From Microglena sp. YARC (lineage: Eukaryota; Chlorophyta; Chlorophyceae; Chlamydomonadales; Chlamydomonadaceae), in contig CM039462.1 in assembly GCA_022414725.1 (NCBI GenBank), positions 129,354,363 to 129,418,362 of the forward strand: a DNA stretch of 64,000 bases, in the 5' to 3' direction. This document shows positions 30,501 through 38,780 of this stretch, piece by piece; the stretch's first letter is position 1, and each line of letters begins with the position of its first letter. The position numbers and the translations under genes are program-made. The notes below the pieces were generated by a model. It was not told the origin of the DNA. It saw only the letters and a program-made list of their open reading frames with translations, and made no database searches.

Positions 30501-31875
30501 GCTGCACCCACAGGGGGTTGCAAAGAACTGCGCGAAACGCGCAGTGGGGCTCAAAAAGGCAGCGCGCCAGCGAGCAAAAGCGCGCGCTTGGAAGTACACT
30601 GTATCCCATACCTTAATACATTTGACTTTAAACATTCTTGTAGACAATTGCTACCACACTCATGGATCCCTAACCCCCCAACCCCTCTAACCCCATAACC
30701 CCCTTTAACCTATAATTCTTGACCCCTTAACCCCTCCCCCCCCCCCACACACACCAACCCCCACCTCCTAACCCCCCCAACCCCAACCCCACCTGCATCC
30801 CCTAACTCCGCCAACCTTGTAGACAATTGCTGCCTCACCCATGGATCCCTCACTCCCCAATTCCTCTAACCCCCAACCCCCTACAACCTCCAATTCCTAA
30901 CTCACCCCCCCCCTAACCCCCCACCCCCTCCAACCTCTAACCCCACCCCTTAACCCATATCCCCCCAACCCAGCCAACCTTCAATTCCTAACTCACCCCC
31001 CCCCTAACCCCCCACCCCTCCAACCTCTAACCCCCACCCCTTAACCCATATCCCCCCAACCCAGCCAACCTCCAATTCCTAACCCACCAACCCCCGCACC
31101 ACCTATGGACAGCGTGCTTACGACTAATGGATCCCTACCCCCCCAACCCCAACCCCAACCCCACCCCTCTAACGCCCAACCCCTCTATCCCCCTAACCTC
31201 CACAAACCTCCAATTCCTGACCCCTTAACTCCGCCAACCCGCCAAACCCTGCAGACAATTGCTGCCACACCCATGTATCCCTAACCTGCCAGCCCCCTAA
31301 CCCCCTAACCCCTCCAACCTCCAATTCCCGACCCCTTAACCCCCGCACCCCTGCACCCTCCGCACCCCTTAACCCCCGCACCCCTGCACCTTCGCACCCC
31401 TGCACCCCCTAACCCCGCACCCCAGCACCTCCGCACCCCTGCACCCCCTAACCCCGCACCCCTGCACCTCCGCACCCCTGCACCCCCTAACGCCGCCAAC
31501 CTGCCAACCCTGTAGACAATTGCTGCCCAATCCCCCAACCAACCTGCCAACCCTGTAGACAATTGCTGCCAACCCCCCAACCAACCCCCCAACCAACCCG
31601 CCAACCCCCCAACCAACCTGCCAACCCTGTAGACAATTGCTGCCACCCCAATGGACTGCGAACTTCGCTTCAAGGCTCGTGCCCTGTGGCCTAGCTTTGC
31701 CGCCCGCCTGCGAAACCTCGGTTCCGCCGTGCCTGTTGTGGTGGGCTTGGTCGTTGGCGGAGAGTCGGAGGCGACTCTATCGGAGGAGTATGGAGGCAAG
31801 GCAGGGGAGGAGCCCGGGTGAGTCATGGGACTGGTGTGTGTGTGTGGGGGTGGGGAAGGCAGCAGCAGGGAGGGG

Positions 31876-31906
<31 letters not shown>

Positions 31907-34900
31907 GGGAGAAAGCAGGAGGAGAGAGGAGTGCGTGCGTGTGTGTGAGTGTGTTGTGTGTGGGGGGGGGGAGGCTACTGACTAAGTAGAGTTGGGGGAC
32001 GCGGCGCCTGTTGTTGCTGTGGGGGGGGGGGGGGGGGGAGTGGCTTGGTCACTGGCGGAGACTCTGAGTCAACTCTATTGGAGGAGTATGGAGGCTAGGC
32101 AGAGGAGTATGCCTGAGTCAGGGGAGAGGGGGGGGGGGGGGTACTGGACTGCGTAAATTGGGTTCCGCGGCGCCTGTTGTTTGCTGTTGCTGTTGTGGTG
32201 GTGGTGGTGGTGTTTGGTCACTGCGCGGACTCTGAGTCAACTCTATTGGAGGAGTATGTAGGCGAGGCAGGGAGGAGCCTGGGTGAGTCAGGGGAGAGGG
32301 GGGGGGGGGGGGTGGGGGTACTGGACTGGACTGCGTAAATTGGGTTCCGCGCGGCCTGTTGTTGCTGTTGCTGTTGTGGGGTGGTGGGTGGTGGTTTGGT
32401 CACTGGCGGAGACTCTGAGTCAACTCTATTGGAGGAGTATGGAGGCAAGGCAGGGGAGGAGCCTGGGGTGAGTCAGGGAAGGGGAGGGGGGTATAAGGGC
32501 GAAGCCTGGGGAGTTCGCAGCCAGCTGATGCCATCTACGTTTGCCTTGGTGAGGTGTTGCCTATTAGTGGGCGCACCATACCAGTAAAATAAACTAGGCA
32601 TTTAAATACCTACCTAGCCAGACTCACTTACTCACTCACTCACTCACTCACTCACTCACTCACTCAGCTAAAATATTAGTCAAAGTGTTCGCAGTAAATA
32701 GGGCGTAACACTATGTTTGGGTGTCACTCACTCACTCACTCACCCACCCACCCACTCACTCACTCACTCACTCACTCACTCTCTCACTCACTCACTCACT
32801 CACTCACTCACTCACTCACTCAGCTAAAATGTTAGTCAAAGTGTTCGCAGTAAATAGGGCGTAACACTATGTTAGGGTGTCACTCACTCACTCACCCACC
32901 CACTCACTCACTCACTCACTCTCTCACTCACTCACTCACTCTCACTCACTCACTCACTCACTCACTCACTCAGCTAAAATGTTAGTCAAAGTGTTCGCAG
33001 TAAATAGGGCGTAACACTATGTTTGGGTGTCACTCACTCACTCACTCACTCACTCACTCACTCACTCACTCAGCTAAAATATTAGTAAAAGTGTTCGCAG
33101 TAAATAGGGCGTAAAACTATGTTTGGGTGTCACTCACTCACTCACTCACTCACTCACTCACTCACTCACTCACCCACCCACTCACTCACTCACAAAAACT
33201 CATTTCTGTGTTGCGCAGCCAGCCGATGCGATCTACGTTAGCCTTGGTAAGGTTTTGACCATCAGTGGGCGCACCATCCGGGCCGATGCACAAGCGACCC
33301 CTGTCGCAGCCAAGGAGGCTGCGGAGGCAATCAGTGCTCTTCTTGCCAGGGTAAGGGAGTGGGGGGAGGGGGGGGGGGGGGGGGGGGGCAGTGGCTGGGT
33401 GTGGGGGGGGAGGAAGAGGGGGGGGGGGGAGGAGGGAGGGAGGGAGAGAGGCGCACCATCCGGCCCGATGCACAAGCGGGCCCTGACGCAGCCAAGGAGG
33501 CAATCAGTGCTCTTCTTGCCAGGTAAGGGGTGGAGGGGGGGGGGGGGGGGGGGGGGCAGTGGCTGGGTGTGGGGTGGAGGGAGGGGGGGGGGGGGGGGGT
33601 AGAGGTGTCTGGTGTCTGTGTGTGTATATGTGTGGGTGGGTTGGTGGGTTGGGAAGGGGGTACTGGCATGCTTGCTTCCAGCCCGAAGCAGGCCCTGTCG
33701 CAGCCAAGGAGGCTGCAGAGGCAATCAGTGCTCTTCTTGCCAGGGTAAGGGAGTGGAGGGGGGTGGGGTGGGGTGGGGGGGGGGGGGGAGAGAGGCGCAC
33801 CATCCGGCCCGATGCACAAGCGGGCCCAGACGCAGCCAAGGAGGCTGAGGAGGCAATCAGTGCTCTTCTAGCCAGGTAAGGGTTAGGGGGGGGGGGGGGG
33901 GGAGGGCAAGTGCTGGGTGTGGGTGGAGGGGGGGTAGAGGTGTCTGGTGTCTGTGGGTGTGTATCCGTGTGGGTGGTTGTGGGTGTATATGTGTGCATAT
34001 GTGGGTGGGTGTGGGTGCATATGTGGTGGGGTGGGTGTATATGAGTGGGTCGGTGGGGGAGGGCTACTGGCATGCTTCCGGCCTGATGCACCAGCAGGCC
34101 TTGAAGCAGGCAATGAGGCTGGGGAGGCAATTAGCACTCTTCTTGTTAAGGTAAAGGACCTGATACTTCTGCCCCCCCCACCACCCACCACCCCCCACCC
34201 ACCCCACCCCACCCACACACGCTACCCCCACCACTTACCCCTACTACTACACACTCACACACACATCCAGATCCAGCCCCACACACCACCACAGCAAGAG
34301 AGGCGGAGGTGGCAATCAGCGCTCTTCTTGCTAAGGTAAGGGACCTGATACTTCTGCCCACACACACTTTCACACACACACATAGTATCCCCACCTTCGC
34401 ACACACACACACACACACTACCACCACCACCACCACACACACACATCCAGCCCCACACACCACCACAGCCAAGGAGGCTGAAAAGGCAATCAGCCCTCTC
34501 TCCTAGAGAAGGTAAGGGACCTGAGACTGCTTCCTCTCACACAAACAGACAGATGCACGCACAGACTCACACGTTCACACGGAGGGGGGGAGAGGGGGCA
34601 AGGTGGTGGTGGTGTAGGTTTGGGGGGTGGGGGGGAAGGGGGGAGGGGTGCCAAGGAGGCTGAAAAGGCAATCAGCTCTCGACTAGTCAAGGTAAGGGAC
34701 CTAAGACTTCTGCTTCCTCTCAGACACACAGATGCACGCACAGACTCACACGTTTCACACGGAGGGGGGGAGAGGGGGCAAGGTGGTGATGGTGTAGATT
34801 TTGGGGGGGTGGGGGGGGGGGGAAGGGGGAGGGGGAGCCAAGGAGGCTGAAACGGCAATCAGCTCTCTTACTAGCCAAGGTAAGGGGCCTGAGACTTCTG

Positions 34901-35182
34901 CTTCCTCTCACGCAAACACACAGATGCACGCACAGACTCACATGTTCACACGGAGGGGGGGAGAGGGGGCAAGGTGGTGGTGGTGTAGATTTGGGGGGTG
35001 GGGGGGGGGGGGGAAGGGGGGAGGGGGAGCCAAGGAGGCTGAAAAGGCAATCAGCTCTCTACTAGCCAAGGTAAGGGGCCTGAGACTTCTGCTTCCTCTC
35101 ACGCAAACACACAGATGCACGCACAGACTCACATGTTCACACGGAGGAGGGAAGAGGAGGGCGCAAGGTGGTGGTGTGTGTG

Positions 35183-35228
<46 letters not shown>

Positions 35229-35876
35229 GAGCCAAGGAGACTGAGGAGGCAATCAGCTCTCTACTAGTCAGGGTAAGGGACCTGAGACTTCTGCTTACCT
35301 CTCACGCAAACACACGGATGCACGCACAGATTCACACGTACACACGGAGGGGGGAGAGGGGGCAAGGTGGTGGTGGTAAAGGGGCGGGGGGGGAGGGGGA
35401 GGGAGAGAGCCGAGGAGGTTGAGGAGGCAATCAGCTCTCTACTAGTCAAGGTAAGGGACCTGAGACGTTTGCTTCCTTTCACGCAAACACACAGATGCAC
35501 GCACAGATGCACACGTTCACACAGAGGGGGGGGAGAGGGGGTAAGGTGGTGGTGGTGGTGGTGCAGGGGCAGAGAGCCAAGGAGACTGAAAAGGCAATCA
35601 GGTCTCTACTAGTCAAGTTAAGGGACCTGAGACTTCTGCTACCTCTCACGCAAAACACACGGATGCACGCACAGATTCACACGCACACACAGAGGGGGGA
35701 GAGGGTAAGGTGTTGGTGGTGTAGGGCACGGTGGGTGGGTGGGTGGGGGTGGGGTTGGCTGGGGGGACTTTATTTCTACGCCTGGGATTGTTTACTTCAA
35801 AATCAAACCTAGCCTAACCCTCCTCCAATCCTTTTCCCTTTTGACAGGTGCCAGCCTCTTCTGCATGAGCCGTTTG

Positions 35877-35907
<31 letters not shown>

Positions 35908-36104
35908 GGGGGCAAGTGCAATGGCTTCTAGGGAGCTGCCGAAGCCAGCCCCTTGTCGAACGACAGCAATCCGCCTATTCTGCATTAGCCTCTTTTTTTT
36001 TGGGGGGGGGGGGGGGGGAGGGGGGGGGCTTCTAGGCAGCTCTCGGATCCAGCCCCTTGTCGGAACGACAGGTACCCACATCTCCTGCATGAGCCCTTTT
36101 GTTT

Positions 36105-36135
<31 letters not shown>

Positions 36136-36216
36136 GGGGGGCAAGTGCAGTGGCTTCTAGGCAGCTTCCGGAGCCAGCCCCTTGTCGAACGACAGGTACC
36201 CACCTATCCTGCATGA
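23986..36216 (+). CDS. Predicted thylakoid-lumen protein, five-exon gene (span)
   Basis: Exons 23986-24231, 28404-28496, 31633-31817, 33219-33350 and 36196-36216 join into about 225 residues. Residues 1-55 are Ser/Arg/Ala-rich like a chloroplast transit peptide. Next come a twin arginine (57-58), a moderately hydrophobic stretch and an AHA cleavage site (76-78), as in Tat-targeted lumen proteins. The mature part is mostly predicted helix, with a GSAVPVVVGLVVGG segment. I do not recognise the family; location is inferred from the signal only. Phases agree at all junctions except after the third exon, where one G appears to be missing before the donor. The introns are dominated by copies of exon edges. 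The last exon is only seven codons with the stop. Alternative: a longer last exon at 36251-36376. Confidence 0.6.
24232..24820. repeat. GT/G microsatellite in lumen-gene intron 1
   Basis: GTGTGT and GGGGTGG runs with a long G tract at 24424-24443. Two related blocks (CGCTTGGGCTTTACCGG at 24489 and CGCTTGGGATTTATTGG at 24673) stand out as the only non-repeat sequence. Confidence 0.8.
24820..25795. repeat. GGTGCGAAGAAG minisatellite
   Basis: More than twenty units of about 30-40 bp, core GGAAGGTGCGAAGAAG plus GGGGTGGG. Purine-rich on the plus strand throughout. The long Pro/Phe minus-strand frame is an artefact. Confidence 0.9.
25796..26345. repeat. Three-copy GTTACATGG block with G runs
   Basis: CTGTTACATGGCTCCC followed by TGCATAACAG-like sequence recurs near 25900, 26157 and 26295, with GTGTTTTCGTG and G runs between copies. 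Confidence 0.75.
26550..28403 (+). repeat. Acceptor-side array of lumen-gene exon 2
   Basis: Long copies of the exon 2 start (GATTCATGAGGGAGGAGATT) lie at about 26586, 27343 and 28267. Between them, six units of 58-59 bp (26953-27250) and five of about 99 bp (27611-28090) each contain TATTCAGGACT..ACTC, the acceptor plus the first exon bases. Confidence 0.88.
28404..28496 (+). CDS. Lumen-protein exon 2
   Basis: 31 codons in phase 0 between TATTCAG and GTAATC, reading GFMREEISPETAVAILKDAV and a short helix. Upstream copies of this edge continue for 1.8 kb; a donor-side copy at about 28575 has lost its GT (AT instead). Confidence 0.6.
28497..29125 (+). repeat. Donor-side copies of exon 2 with GCCTGGTGGGG elements
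   Basis: The exon end recurs near 28575 and, shorter, at 28980. Each is followed by GCCTGGTGGGGCGTGGTATT-like sequence and CGGTGGTAGGGAACGGGCTG. An inverted AGAATTC/CTCGACGAAGTACGA segment occupies 28715-28815. Confidence 0.75.
29125..29300. repeat. Dispersed repeat shared with 39125-39312
   Basis: Both copies share GCCCCCAGG, CGTCAGCCAACT..CTCATAACTAACTGGCTT and GCTTG(C/T)GACGCT(G/A)CATAGGACTT in the same order, about 180 bp. One is in an intron and one intergenic. Confidence 0.7.
29300..29855. repeat. About 172-bp tandem repeat, three copies
   Basis: Units starting TTAGCACCCCAGAAC at about 29301, 29472 and 29644, with a decayed fourth edge at 29818. Units contain CACTTCATCA(C/T)AACTGAGCAG and TGATATGGTCATGGT. 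No coding signal. Confidence 0.88.
29855..31632 (+). repeat. Acceptor-side array of lumen-gene exon 3
   Basis: TGTAGACAATTGCTGCCACA plus CCCATGGATCCCTAACT recurs at about 29868, 30047, 30156, 30283, 30641, 30821, 31253, 31514 and 31554 before the real exon at 31633. The units are separated by CCCCTAACCCC tracts. A MITE interrupts one unit at 30404. Confidence 0.9.
30404..30601. mobile_element. hAT-like MITE, GCGC family, copy 2, with perfect 8-bp target duplication
   Basis: 198 bp from CAGGGTACTTCC to GGAAGTACACTG, flanked on both sides by TATCCCAT (30396-30403 and 30602-30609). The interior is opposite in orientation to copies 1 and 3. The neighbouring array unit at about 30240 shows the uninterrupted site CCCATCCCATACCTTCA, an internal empty-site control. 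Confidence 0.88.
31633..31817 (+). CDS. Lumen-protein exon 3
   Basis: Follows CCTGTAG in phase 0, continuing exon 2 as KIQ-TIAATPMDCELRFK, then an ARALWPSFAARLRNLG helix and a VVVGLVVGG segment. The donor GTGAGTC is preceded by GG, giving phase 2. A downstream copy of the same edge (32465-32467) has GGG and would give the phase 0 needed for exon 4, so one G is probably missing here. Confidence 0.62.
31818..32510 (+). repeat. Donor-side copies of exon 3
   Basis: Three copies of CTCTATTGGAGGAGTATGGA plus the GTGAGTCAGGG donor side, at about 32041, 32213 and 32396, with long G runs and GTTGTTGCTGTT between them. Confidence 0.88.
32510..33218 (+). repeat. Decayed exon 4 copy and ACTC array
   Basis: A degenerate exon 4 start lies at 32515-32580. 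Then ACTC tetranucleotide runs alternate four times with a conserved linker (GTCAAAGTGTTCGCAGTAAA, TAGGGCGTAACACTATG). The linkers at 32690, 32840, 32990 and 33090 are almost identical. Confidence 0.9.
33219..33350 (+). CDS. Lumen-protein exon 4
   Basis: 44 codons, phase 0 to 0, reading ADAIYVSLGKVLTISGRT and an alanine-rich helix AKEAAEAISALLAR. A degenerate copy of its start lies at 32515-32580. About ten copies of its end with donor follow as far as 35620. Confidence 0.65.
33351..35800 (+). repeat. Donor-side copies of exon 4
   Basis: GCCAAGGAGGCTGA and GGCAATCAGCTCTCTACTAG plus GTAAGGGACCTGAGACTTCT recurs about ten times (for example 33485, 33700, 33835, 34115, 34465, 34650, 34840, 35030, 35235, 35410, 35575). 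G runs and GATGCACGCACAGA..CACAC lie between copies. Most copies stay open in the exon frame. Confidence 0.9.
35845..36195 (+). repeat. Acceptor-side copies of the terminal mini-exon
   Basis: Units of about 120-130 bp contain GTGTGTG, a G run, GGCTTCTAGG(C/G)AGCT, AGCCAGCCCCTTGTCG and ACGACAG, followed by the stop-bearing mini-exon. Confidence 0.85.
36196..36216 (+). CDS. Lumen-protein terminal mini-exon
   Basis: After GACAG the sequence reads VPTYPA and TGA in phase 0. Similar VPxxxA-stop mini-exons with the same acceptor occur at 35849 and 36070, and one in which the GT start is lost at about 35969. By analogy with every other acceptor array here, the last copy is taken as the real one. 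RNA is needed to choose. Confidence 0.4.
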   Translation, partial: VPTYPA

Positions 36217-36250
36217 GATATTTGTTTTTTGCAGTTTTTCGTTTCCACAG

Positions 36251-36376
36251 GTTTCTGTTGTGCCTCGAAGTACCTACAGCATGTATGTTGTATGTTACAG
36301 TTCAGGGGTAGGCCAAAGAGGCTTAAGGGACTTGCCCAACCGTATAGTAAGGGCTCAAAAAGCACTGATGAACTGA
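36251..36376 (+). CDS. Alternative terminal exon of the lumen-protein gene (weak)
   Basis: After TTTCCACAG, 41 codons stay open in phase 0 to TGA, beginning VSVVPRSTYSMYVV. This would give a longer C-terminus if the VPxxxA mini-exons are not used. It contains no recognisable motif. Confidence 0.2.
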   Translation, partial: VSVVPRSTYSMYVVCYSSGVGQRGLRDLPNRIVRAQKALMN

Positions 36377-36410
36377 GCCCCGAACTACCTCCTGCATAGG
36401 TATATATATG

Positions 36411-36588
36411 TAGGGATCGGCAATATGATATCATATGATATCATGCCATCATATGATATCATATGATGCCGGCGGTCTGACTAGGTAACTTTGGCCTGGG
36501 GCACCATATCATATGAGATTAAATCATATGATTTTTGTATGATATCATACTCGTCTTTGGTCAACATCATATGATTTGCCGTTCCCTA
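36411..36588. mobile_element. hAT-like MITE, TATCATATGA family
   Basis: 178 bp from TAGGGATCGGCAA to its inverse TTGCCGTTCCCTA, with a perfect 8-bp duplication TATATATG at 36403-36410 and 36589-36596. The interior is rich in the palindromic string ATCATATGATATCATATGAT. A related, degraded copy begins at 36817. Confidence 0.85.
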
Positions 36589-37290
36589 TATATATGGCAT
36601 ATGGCATAAGATGCCTACTACATAGATATAGATATATAGAGAGATAAGAATGATATATGATTTAGAACAAGATGTAACGCATGAATATATTATAAACTAC
36701 GAAATATCTATACTCATATGATAAATAAATAAATTGTACGCCGTATTAACAGGCGTGAGGTTGAGGGGGGTAGTGAGGCAGTCCGTTTGATTGCACTGGA
36801 GCCAACCACAAATGGTCAGGGAACGGCAATATGATATCATGTCATCAAATGATATCATATGATGCCGGCAATCTGACTAGGTTAATGTTACCATTTATAT
36901 ACAATATCATATGATGCGAAACCCCTAGTATGTCACAACTAAAAACGTAGTTGATCAGTCGACCACTGACTCTGGACCCATCCATTTACAAATGAGCATT
37001 GGTATAATGGTATCACAGGCGGTGAGCTTTCAGCTTCCACGTTCAAATTTAATCCTATTCGAATTGATACAATTTAAAGCAATTACATGCATTCAAATCA
37101 CGTTAATCAAATTAAATGGAAAGGAATAAATCGAATTAAAATAACACAACATTTAATACAATTAAATTAAAATACATTGAATTAAGGATTCGAATCATTT
37201 TATTCGGGACGCGCCTCCAGGCGCCCTTAATATCACAGGCGGTGAGCTTTCAGCTTCCACGTTCATTGTTTTCAGTGCGGACTCAATAGT
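36589..37290. other. AT-rich intergenic DNA with a 34-bp direct repeat
   Basis: TATCACAGGCGGTGAGCTTT plus CAGCTTCCACGTTCA occurs at 37011-37046 and 37230-37265, bracketing an ATTAAAT-rich stretch. A block at 36750-36810 resembles 26355-26420 (AGGCGTGAGGTTG). Confidence 0.6.
36817..36930. mobile_element. Degraded second copy of the TATCATATGA MITE
   Basis: Shares CAGGGAACGGCAATATGATATC.. and GATGCCGGC..TCTGACTAGGT with the copy at 36411. The right end is poorly preserved and no target duplication is evident. Confidence 0.6.
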
Positions 37291-37296
37291 GTGAAG

Positions 37297-38090
37297 TGTC
37301 AGCTGTACTACTAGGACACGAGTGCCATACAGGCATCTGATCAGATGCCTGTATGGCACTCGTGTCCTAGTAGTACATCTGACAATAATGCCTGACTCGG
37401 GAGGAAAACGGGGGGGTTCGATCCTCCCCAGAAGGTCGCGGTACACAGGCGGGTTGCGGGTCTGATCAGTACTAAGTTGCCCCCAGCGTAAGACCATAGC
37501 CGAAAAAGCTTGGCTGTGGATTAGTGGAACCTCTGGGTAATCTGTTCTCCTCCCGGGACATGCATTATTGTCAGCTGTACTACTAGGACACGAGTGCCAT
37601 AATGGCATCTGATCAGATGCCTGTATGGCACTCGTGTCCTAGTAGTACAGCTGACAATAATGCCTGACTCGGGAGGAAAACGGGGGTGTTCGATCCTCCC
37701 CAGAAGGTCGCGGTACACAGGCGGGTTGCGGGTCTGATCAGTACTAAGTTTCCCCCAGCGTAAGGCATCTGATCAGATGCCAATAAGGCACTCGTGTCCT
37801 AGTAGTACAGCTGACAATAATGCCTGACTCGGGAGGAAAACGGGGGGGTTCGATCCTCCCCAGAAGGTCGCAGTACGCAGGCGGGGTGCGGGTCTGATCA
37901 GTACTAAGTTGCCCCCAGCGTAAGACCATAGCCGAAAAAGCTTGGCTGTGGATTAGTGGAACCTCTGGGTAATCTGTTCTCCTCCCGGGACATGCATTAT
38001 TGTCAGCTGTACTACTAGGACACGAGTGCCTTAATGGCATCTGATCAGATGCCAGTAAGGCACTCGTGTCCTAGTAGTAGACGCTGACAT
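37297..38090. repeat. Tandem array of long perfect palindromes
   Basis: Four palindrome centres (GCATCTGATCAGATGC) at about 37340, 37612, 37771 and 38045. Arms at the first, second and fourth extend about 44-51 bp (GGACACGAGTGCC / GGCACTCGTGTCC). Units are 272-273 bp except one with an internal deletion. The spacer holds GACTCGGGAGGAAAACGGGG. Confidence 0.9.
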
Positions 38091-38595
38091 GAAGATAGCT
38101 ATTAGTCGCAATAGAGCGATGTATAATAAAGATCTAATGCGTACTGCATAGTACTGCATCGCGGCGTGCAGGCCATAGCTCGCCTTGACGCATGGTGGCA
38201 GACAACACGGGACCTGGTGGGGACTGAGTCCTGTGCATGCTTCGCCTACTCGAGTGCCGACATATAAGTCGGACTATGACATGAGCAGCCTCGGTAGGAG
38301 ACCGCTCCCCACCCGCGAACGACGGGCTCCCTTAACACCACGCCCCACCATGCGTTATCATTGCAGATGAGCAGCCTCGAGGCTGGAGGCATGTAACCAA
38401 GTTCTATGCGTCGAGGGCAAAAAAATGGAAAAAGTGATTTGTTCGAGTTTACACTTTCCTAACAAATATTTTTTACTGCCGAAGACGGCGAGCAGAAAAA
38501 ATCAAATTCAAATTGCTGGCTGAAGCTATGTACCGGTAATCAAGTTCAAGTTCAAGTAGAGGGCAGAAATATTGGAAGCAAGAGGTTGTCTACAC
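38091..38595. other. Intergenic DNA with dispersed repeats
   Basis: A reverse copy of the GCCTGGTGGGG..TTAAGGG element lies at 38317-38350, and a CCGAAGACGGCGAGCAG element with TTCAAG end at 38477-38556. No gene is seen. Confidence 0.6.
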
Positions 38596-38780
38596 CAGGG
38601 TACTTCAGGAGGACCCCCAGCTCTGCTTCCTGCGACGCAACCAATTGTAGCGCCTGTGTCCTGCGACGCAACCGACCTTTCCTTCTGGTCAACGGACCCT
38701 CCCCACGTTGCGTCCTGCGACGCAACGGACGCTTCGACGTCGCGTCTGCGATGGAGGACGCAGCGTCTTGAACAACCCTG
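38596..38780. mobile_element. hAT-like MITE, CGACGCAAC family
   Basis: 185 bp from CAGGGTACTTCAGGAGG to TCTTGAACAACCCTG, flanked by GTCTACAC and GTCTCCAC (8 bp, one mismatch). The interior repeats TCCTGCGACGCAAC. Related fragments lie at about 45950-46130 (inverted) and 47068-47230. Confidence 0.8.

Noticed and set aside
30288..30698. 136-residue plus-strand frame
   Set aside because: Runs through decayed exon 3 copies and straight into the inserted MITE; not a protein-coding unit.
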